Positions 6,116-7,862 of a stretch of 7,862 nt of DNA are shown piece after piece. The stretch's first letter is position 1. Each line of letters starts with the position of its first letter. A program made the translations under genes and the position numbers. Source of the DNA: an uncultured Rothia sp. (GTDB lineage Bacteria; Actinomycetota; Actinomycetes; Actinomycetales; Micrococcaceae); contig CAMIIP010000039.1 of assembly GCA_946222285.1 (NCBI GenBank), positions 1 to 7,862 of the forward strand. Direction: 5' to 3'. The notes beneath the pieces were generated by a model, which was given only the letters and a program-made list of their open reading frames with translations, was not told where the DNA came from and made no database searches.

Positions 6116-7015
6116 CTGTTAGCTATTATTGCCCTCGGACTTCTCAGCGGACTTATCACTGGTATATCACCCTGCATCTTGCCTGTTTTACCCATCATCT
6201 TTCTTAGCGGAGGAGCTGATTCTGCTAGAAATTTCAGCGCTTTCAATACCAATAAGCCACAGGTACAAGCTTCAAAATGGCGCCCTTATCAGGTCGTGGG
6301 AGGTCTGGTACTGAGCTTTAGCGCCTTTACGCTTTTCGGCACGCTCTTACTTAACGTCCTTCACTTACCTCAAGACATCGTTCGAATCGTAGGAATTATT
6401 TTTCTTATCCTTGTTGGATTAGGCATGATAATCCCTTCCCTCGAGCATATCCTTGAGAAACCTTTTAGCTGGATTCCTCAGAAAAACATTAATTCCCAAC
6501 GTGGCGGATTCTTGTTGGGCCTTCTCCTGGGGCTAGTCTACGTTCCTTGCGCGGGCCCGGTGCTTGCGGCTATAACCGTTGCTGGAGCAACCGGAGAAAT
6601 TGGAGCAGATACCATCGCTCTCACGATTTCCTTTGCAGCCGGCACCGCTATACCTCTTCTTTTCTTCGCTCTTGCCGGTAGAAGCATCACCGAACGTATT
6701 AAAGCCTTCCGCAAACGGCAAAGACTTATTCGCTCAATTACCGGAACCATCCTTATCGTCCTGGCTTTAGCTCTTGCCCTCAACTTACCTGCACAATTTC
6801 AAAGACTTATCCCTCATTACACTCAATCCGCTGAAGAATTTGTTAGCCGCGGAACTTCACAAAACCTTAACCAGAAAACTCTAGGAGACTGCAAAGATGG
6901 CCAAAAAGACTTACAAGATTGCGGAATCGCACCAGAGCTTACCGGTCTTACCGGATACTTCAATAGTCCTACTGAGCCTTCCCTAGCTCAAAAAAGGGCA
7001 AAGTGGTGCTTGTAG
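6116..7015 (+). CDS. dipZ: DipZ-like protein, N-terminal CcdA/DsbD membrane part (frameshifted)
   Basis: This part carries reducing equivalents across the membrane from cytoplasmic thioredoxin to the outside. It contains the CcdA/DsbD-type membrane domain, roughly residues 1-230. The two conserved half-site cysteines are present: Cys20 in GISPCILPVLP and Cys145 in YVPCAGP. Hydrophobic helices and RPYQVVGGLVLSF and LEKPFSWIPQK match the mycobacterial DipZ pattern. An extracytoplasmic linker holds a Cys pair (259 and 269, GDCKDGQKDLQDCGIAP). No ATG, GTG or TTG exists between the in-frame stop at 6062 and the TTG at 6179, which would remove the first cysteine motif. AGGAG at 6104-6108 sits seven bases before a CTG at 6116, giving MLAIIALGLLSGLITGISPC, the family N-terminus. 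The frame runs out at 7015 because of a one-base shift near 6990-6995. The rest of the gene continues in the -1 frame. Confidence 0.82.
   Translation: MLAIIALGLLSGLITGISPCILPVLPIIFLSGGADSARNFSAFNTNKPQVQASKWRPYQVVGGLVLSFSAFTLFGTLLLNVLHLPQDIVRIVGIIFLILVGLGMIIPSLEHILEKPFSWIPQKNINSQRGGFLLGLLLGLVYVPCAGPVLAAITVAGATGEIGADTIALTISFAAGTAIPLLFFALAGRSITERIKAFRKRQRLIRSITGTILIVLALALALNLPAQFQRLIPHYTQSAEEFVSRGTSQNLNQKTLGDCKDGQKDLQDCGIAPELTGLTGYFNSPTEPSLAQKRAKWCL
6990..6995 (+). other. Frameshift point in dipZ (A6 homopolymer)
   Basis: The upstream frame reads GCT CAA AAA AGG GCA here and soon stops (TAG 7013-7015). The conserved continuation G-K-V-V-L-V-D-F-W is in the -1 frame. One extra A (seven instead of six) would join them as LAQKKGKVVLVDFWAYS, and the whole gene would be 567 codons. 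The run is not a classical X-XXY-YYZ -1 slip site in the incoming frame, because AAA AAG are codons of the outgoing frame. A mutation, a sequencing error or homopolymer slippage is therefore likelier than programmed ribosomal frameshifting. Confidence 0.8.
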
Positions 7016-7815
7016 ACTTCTGGGCATATTCTTGCATCAACTGCCAGCGTACGGCTCCACATCTCAACGAAATCTACACAAAGTATAAAGATGCAGGATT
7101 AGAAATTATTGGAGTGCACACCCCCGAATACGCTTTTGAACACGAAACCGCAAATGTGGCAGCAGGCGCAAAAGATTTAGGCATAAAGTATCCTGTCGCA
7201 CAAGATAATAACTATGCCACCTGGAATGCCTACTCCAACCATTACTGGCCTGCCCACTATCTAATCGATGCTGAAGGAAAGTTGCGGGCTATCAAATACG
7301 GTGAAGGCGATTACGATGTACTAGAAAATCAGATTCGTGAACTTTTACAAGCAGCTAACCCAAAACAAGAGCTTCCCCAACAACTAGAAAATAAAGAAAA
7401 CGAACAGAGCCTTAACCGATCTCCTGAAACATACCTTGGTACCGGACGTTCCGCCCACTTCGTCGGACAAGGAAAATACAGCCCAGGAACTCACAGTTTT
7501 ACCGCCGAACAAAACATACCTGTAGATAGATATTCACTGGCAGGAAAGTGGAAGCTAGACCAAGAAAAAATTGAGCCGGTTGAGAAGAGCGAATTACTTT
7601 TGCACTATCGCGGTAGAGGCGTTCAATTGGTGGTCTCAGGAACTGGAAGCATTACTGTTGAAAGTAAGGGAAAAACAAAAACTTACGATATTAGCGGAGC
7701 GCCTAATGCTCTCCACATCGTGGGAGAGAAAGGAAAAGCAGCAGAACAAACAGAAGAGACTCTTAAAATTAAAGCTTCTCCGGGTGTCCAGATGTACTCA
7801 GTAACTTTCTCATAG
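7003..7815 (+). CDS. dipZ: DipZ-like protein, C-terminal thioredoxin and beta-sandwich part (frameshifted)
   Basis: This is the extracytoplasmic half of DipZ. A TlpA/thioredoxin-like domain (about 1-125 counting from the GTG) has the redox motif CINC at residues 11-14 in FWAYSCINCQRTAPH. The family signature GVHTPEYAFEHE, then DNNYATWNAYSNHYWPAHYL and KYGEGDYDV, follow. After a Lys/Glu-rich linker, a beta-rich C-terminal domain (about 145-270) starts SPETYLGTGRSAHF and contains ELLLHYRGRGVQLVVSGTGS. This corresponds to the carbohydrate-binding-module-like domain of mycobacterial DipZ. Read alone from GTG 7003, the product would lack a signal peptide and start inside the first strand of the thioredoxin fold. 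That start has no clear ribosome site, so it is not a natural separate gene. It overlaps the upstream frame by 13 bases and is best read as the rest of one gene spanning 6116-7815. Confidence 0.85.
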   Translation: MVLVDFWAYSCINCQRTAPHLNEIYTKYKDAGLEIIGVHTPEYAFEHETANVAAGAKDLGIKYPVAQDNNYATWNAYSNHYWPAHYLIDAEGKLRAIKYGEGDYDVLENQIRELLQAANPKQELPQQLENKENEQSLNRSPETYLGTGRSAHFVGQGKYSPGTHSFTAEQNIPVDRYSLAGKWKLDQEKIEPVEKSELLLHYRGRGVQLVVSGTGSITVESKGKTKTYDISGAPNALHIVGEKGKAAEQTEETLKIKASPGVQMYSVTFS

Positions 7816-7862
7816 AGTGCGCTCGGAAAATTGCGCTCCGTCCCCGCGCTGACGCGCTCCCG
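7816..7862. other. Sequence after dipZ with three GCGCTC repeats
   Basis: GCGCTC occurs three times (7819-7824, 7833-7838, 7854-7859) in the 47 bases after the dipZ stop, in GC-rich sequence. There is no convincing hairpin plus T-run, so I do not call a terminator. The repeat may continue beyond the window. Confidence 0.3.

Noticed and set aside
6129..6314. Plus-strand open frame of 61 codons at the start of dipZ
   Set aside because: It starts too far from the AGGAG site and is in a different frame from the conserved CcdA-type sequence.
6990..6997. Programmed -1 ribosomal frameshift making full-length DipZ
   Set aside because: The A6-G run is out of register for a standard slippery heptamer, and a stop before the catalytic domain serves no obvious purpose. 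An indel is simpler, though not excluded.
1..7862. CRISPR array, tRNA, rRNA or integrase-linked attachment site
   Set aside because: No spaced direct repeats, cloverleaf-like sequence, rRNA motifs or recombinase gene were seen on either strand.

Overview
The window looks like a chromosomal stretch from a moderate-GC actinobacterium, most plausibly Rothia or another Micrococcaceae. This is inferred from the RskA-type anti-sigma factor, the mycobacterial-type DipZ architecture and the codon use; no rRNA or marker gene fixes the taxon.

Left part (1-2169, minus strand): a complete type I restriction-modification methyltransferase gene (hsdM), followed without a gap by the first 40 codons of a specificity gene (hsdS) that stops abruptly. 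Middle part (2302-3319, plus strand): an AT-richer patch with an unrecognised three-helix membrane protein, a doubtful overlapping reading frame, and an intergenic stretch with interleaved inverted repeats. A complete nitrilase-superfamily amidohydrolase gene follows (3320-4114).

Right part (4155-7815): the most interesting region, an envelope-stress module. On the minus strand lie a short methionine-rich lipoprotein, an ECF sigma factor of the SigK type, and its membrane anti-sigma factor of the RskA type. The last two overlap by 8 bases. Divergent from them is a gene for a DipZ-like protein: a CcdA/DsbD-type membrane electron carrier fused to an extracellular thioredoxin-like domain and a beta-rich C-terminal domain. 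The 218-bp divergent region holds two outward-facing copies of the same promoter-like pattern, TTAATC-N16-CCGAAT, one per operon. That is what a single ECF sigma factor driving both sides would be expected to use, and CCGAAT matches the -10 element described for mycobacterial SigK promoters. In Mycobacterium tuberculosis, SigK/RskA control the mpt83-dipZ-mpt70 cluster. Here the large fasciclin lipoproteins are replaced by a tiny Met-rich lipoprotein, which suggests (inference) an extracytoplasmic methionine-oxidation sink coupled to a thiol-reducing pathway.

As printed, dipZ is interrupted by a frameshift at an A6 run just before the thioredoxin domain. It also lacks any ATG, GTG or TTG start at its N-terminus. 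Either the gene is broken or variable, or the sequence has a one-base error.
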